Assembly (NCBI GenBank): GCA_015665415.1
Contig: JADFAE010000009.1
Span: 88,087-152,086 of the forward strand
Direction: 5' to 3'
Length of the DNA stretch: 64,000 bases
Source: Roseobacter sp.
Lineage (GTDB): Bacteria > Pseudomonadota > Alphaproteobacteria > Rhodobacterales > Rhodobacteraceae
Part shown: piece after piece, positions 63,622 to 64,000 of the stretch
Numbering within the stretch: the first letter of the stretch is position 1
Layout of the letters: the number at the start of each line of letters is the position of its first letter
Notes under the pieces: model-generated
Told to the model about the DNA's origin: nothing
Databases searched by the model: none
Seen by the model: only the letters and a program-made list of their open reading frames with translations
Translations under genes and position numbers: made by a program

Positions 63622-64000
63622 AAATTTTCAAAATCATATGTTAAAGCCGCCGTAGCGGCGCTGGCGGCGAGTGTGACGCTCGGGGCGTCGATTGGGGCAA
63701 CACCGGCGCAGGCGGTTGAGATGCCCTGTACCACGGCAAAGCTGATCGTACCTTGGGGGCCGGGTGGCGGCACCGCAGTCATTTTTGGTATCTTTGAAAA
63801 AGCGATCAATGCCTCTGATGCTCCGGTCAAGATCAAGGTCGTGACCGTGCCCGGCCAGGGCGGTGGCGCCGGCGCAAAAGAAGCGCATGGGGCCAAGCCA
63901 GATGGCTGCACCTTGTTTGCGATCCATCAGCATCTTGTCGTCAACTACATCAATGGCGTGACCGACTTTAGCTGGGACGGCTTTGAGCCCGTGGCCATGC
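63622..64000 (+). CDS. TctC/Bug-type solute-binding protein, 3' end missing
   Basis: The first 126 codons of a tripartite tricarboxylate transporter receptor. The signal peptide is KFSKSYVKAAVAALAASVTLGASIGATPAQA; the mature part has TTAKLIVPWGPGGGTAVIFG and VPGQGGGAGAKEAHGAKPDGCTLFAIHQ, typical of the TctC family's ligand loops. GGGAGGATTAT precedes the ATG at 63622. The gene runs off the window; TctB and TctA genes probably follow. The substrate is a carboxylate, type unknown. Confidence 0.88.

Overview
The window looks like chromosomal DNA of an alphaproteobacterium of the Rhodobacterales, most likely the Roseobacter group. The grounds are the high-GC coding sequence, a hairpin ahead of metK that matches the SAM/SAH riboswitch class (reported from Rhodobacterales), a roseobacter-type pca cluster, and the gene content (prkA-yeaH-spoVR, several liv/dpp-type transporters). 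I could not run any search, so family names rest on motifs, length and context.

Layout. 1-619: end of a phytanoyl-CoA dioxygenase-like gene, then a long inverted repeat and a conserved hypothetical gene. 1811-14569: a housekeeping block read rightward: miaB, an OmpA-like protein and a lipoprotein that share a module, phoH-ybeY-corC-lnt, riboswitch-controlled metK, a BASS-type transporter, a ClpP-like periplasmic protein, trmB, aroA and cmk. 14570-15327 holds no gene I can support. 15328-24284: a secreted trypsin-like protease converges on a leftward type I secretion operon (repeat adhesin, TolC-like protein, ABC exporter, HlyD adaptor). 25127-29916: prkA-yeaH-spoVR. 29971-31596: a nickel/cobalt-type efflux pair (MFS exporter with a His-rich tail plus an RcnR/NreA-type repressor) with a candidate operator.

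31959-35852 is a graveyard: a dipeptide ABC transporter operon with an M24 peptidase and a GntR regulator, broken by frameshifts, a nonsense codon and internal deletions. 35977-40388: glutathione-dependent formaldehyde dehydrogenase, then copper export (copA and a CueR/HmrR regulator, with a typical MerR-type promoter). 40466-44190: protocatechuate catabolism (pcaC, pcaH, pcaG and a BKACE enzyme, divergent from pcaQ). 44203-51865: a TetR regulator and a liv-type ABC transporter operon that includes a long-chain acyl-CoA ligase. 52079-56227: a Tat-type metallo-beta-lactamase-fold hydrolase, a winged-helix/TolB/TPR regulator and a quinone-oxidoreductase-like enzyme.

56344-62464 is an accessory island that starts at a tRNA-Gln gene. 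It has lower GC, clustered CTAG sites, small hypothetical genes, an 812-residue SIR2-STAND NTPase protein with the architecture of an antiphage sensor-effector, and remnants of an RTX protein and an IS3-type transposase. No integrase or second att site was seen. The window ends with a LysR regulator divergent from a truncated TctC-type solute-binding protein gene.
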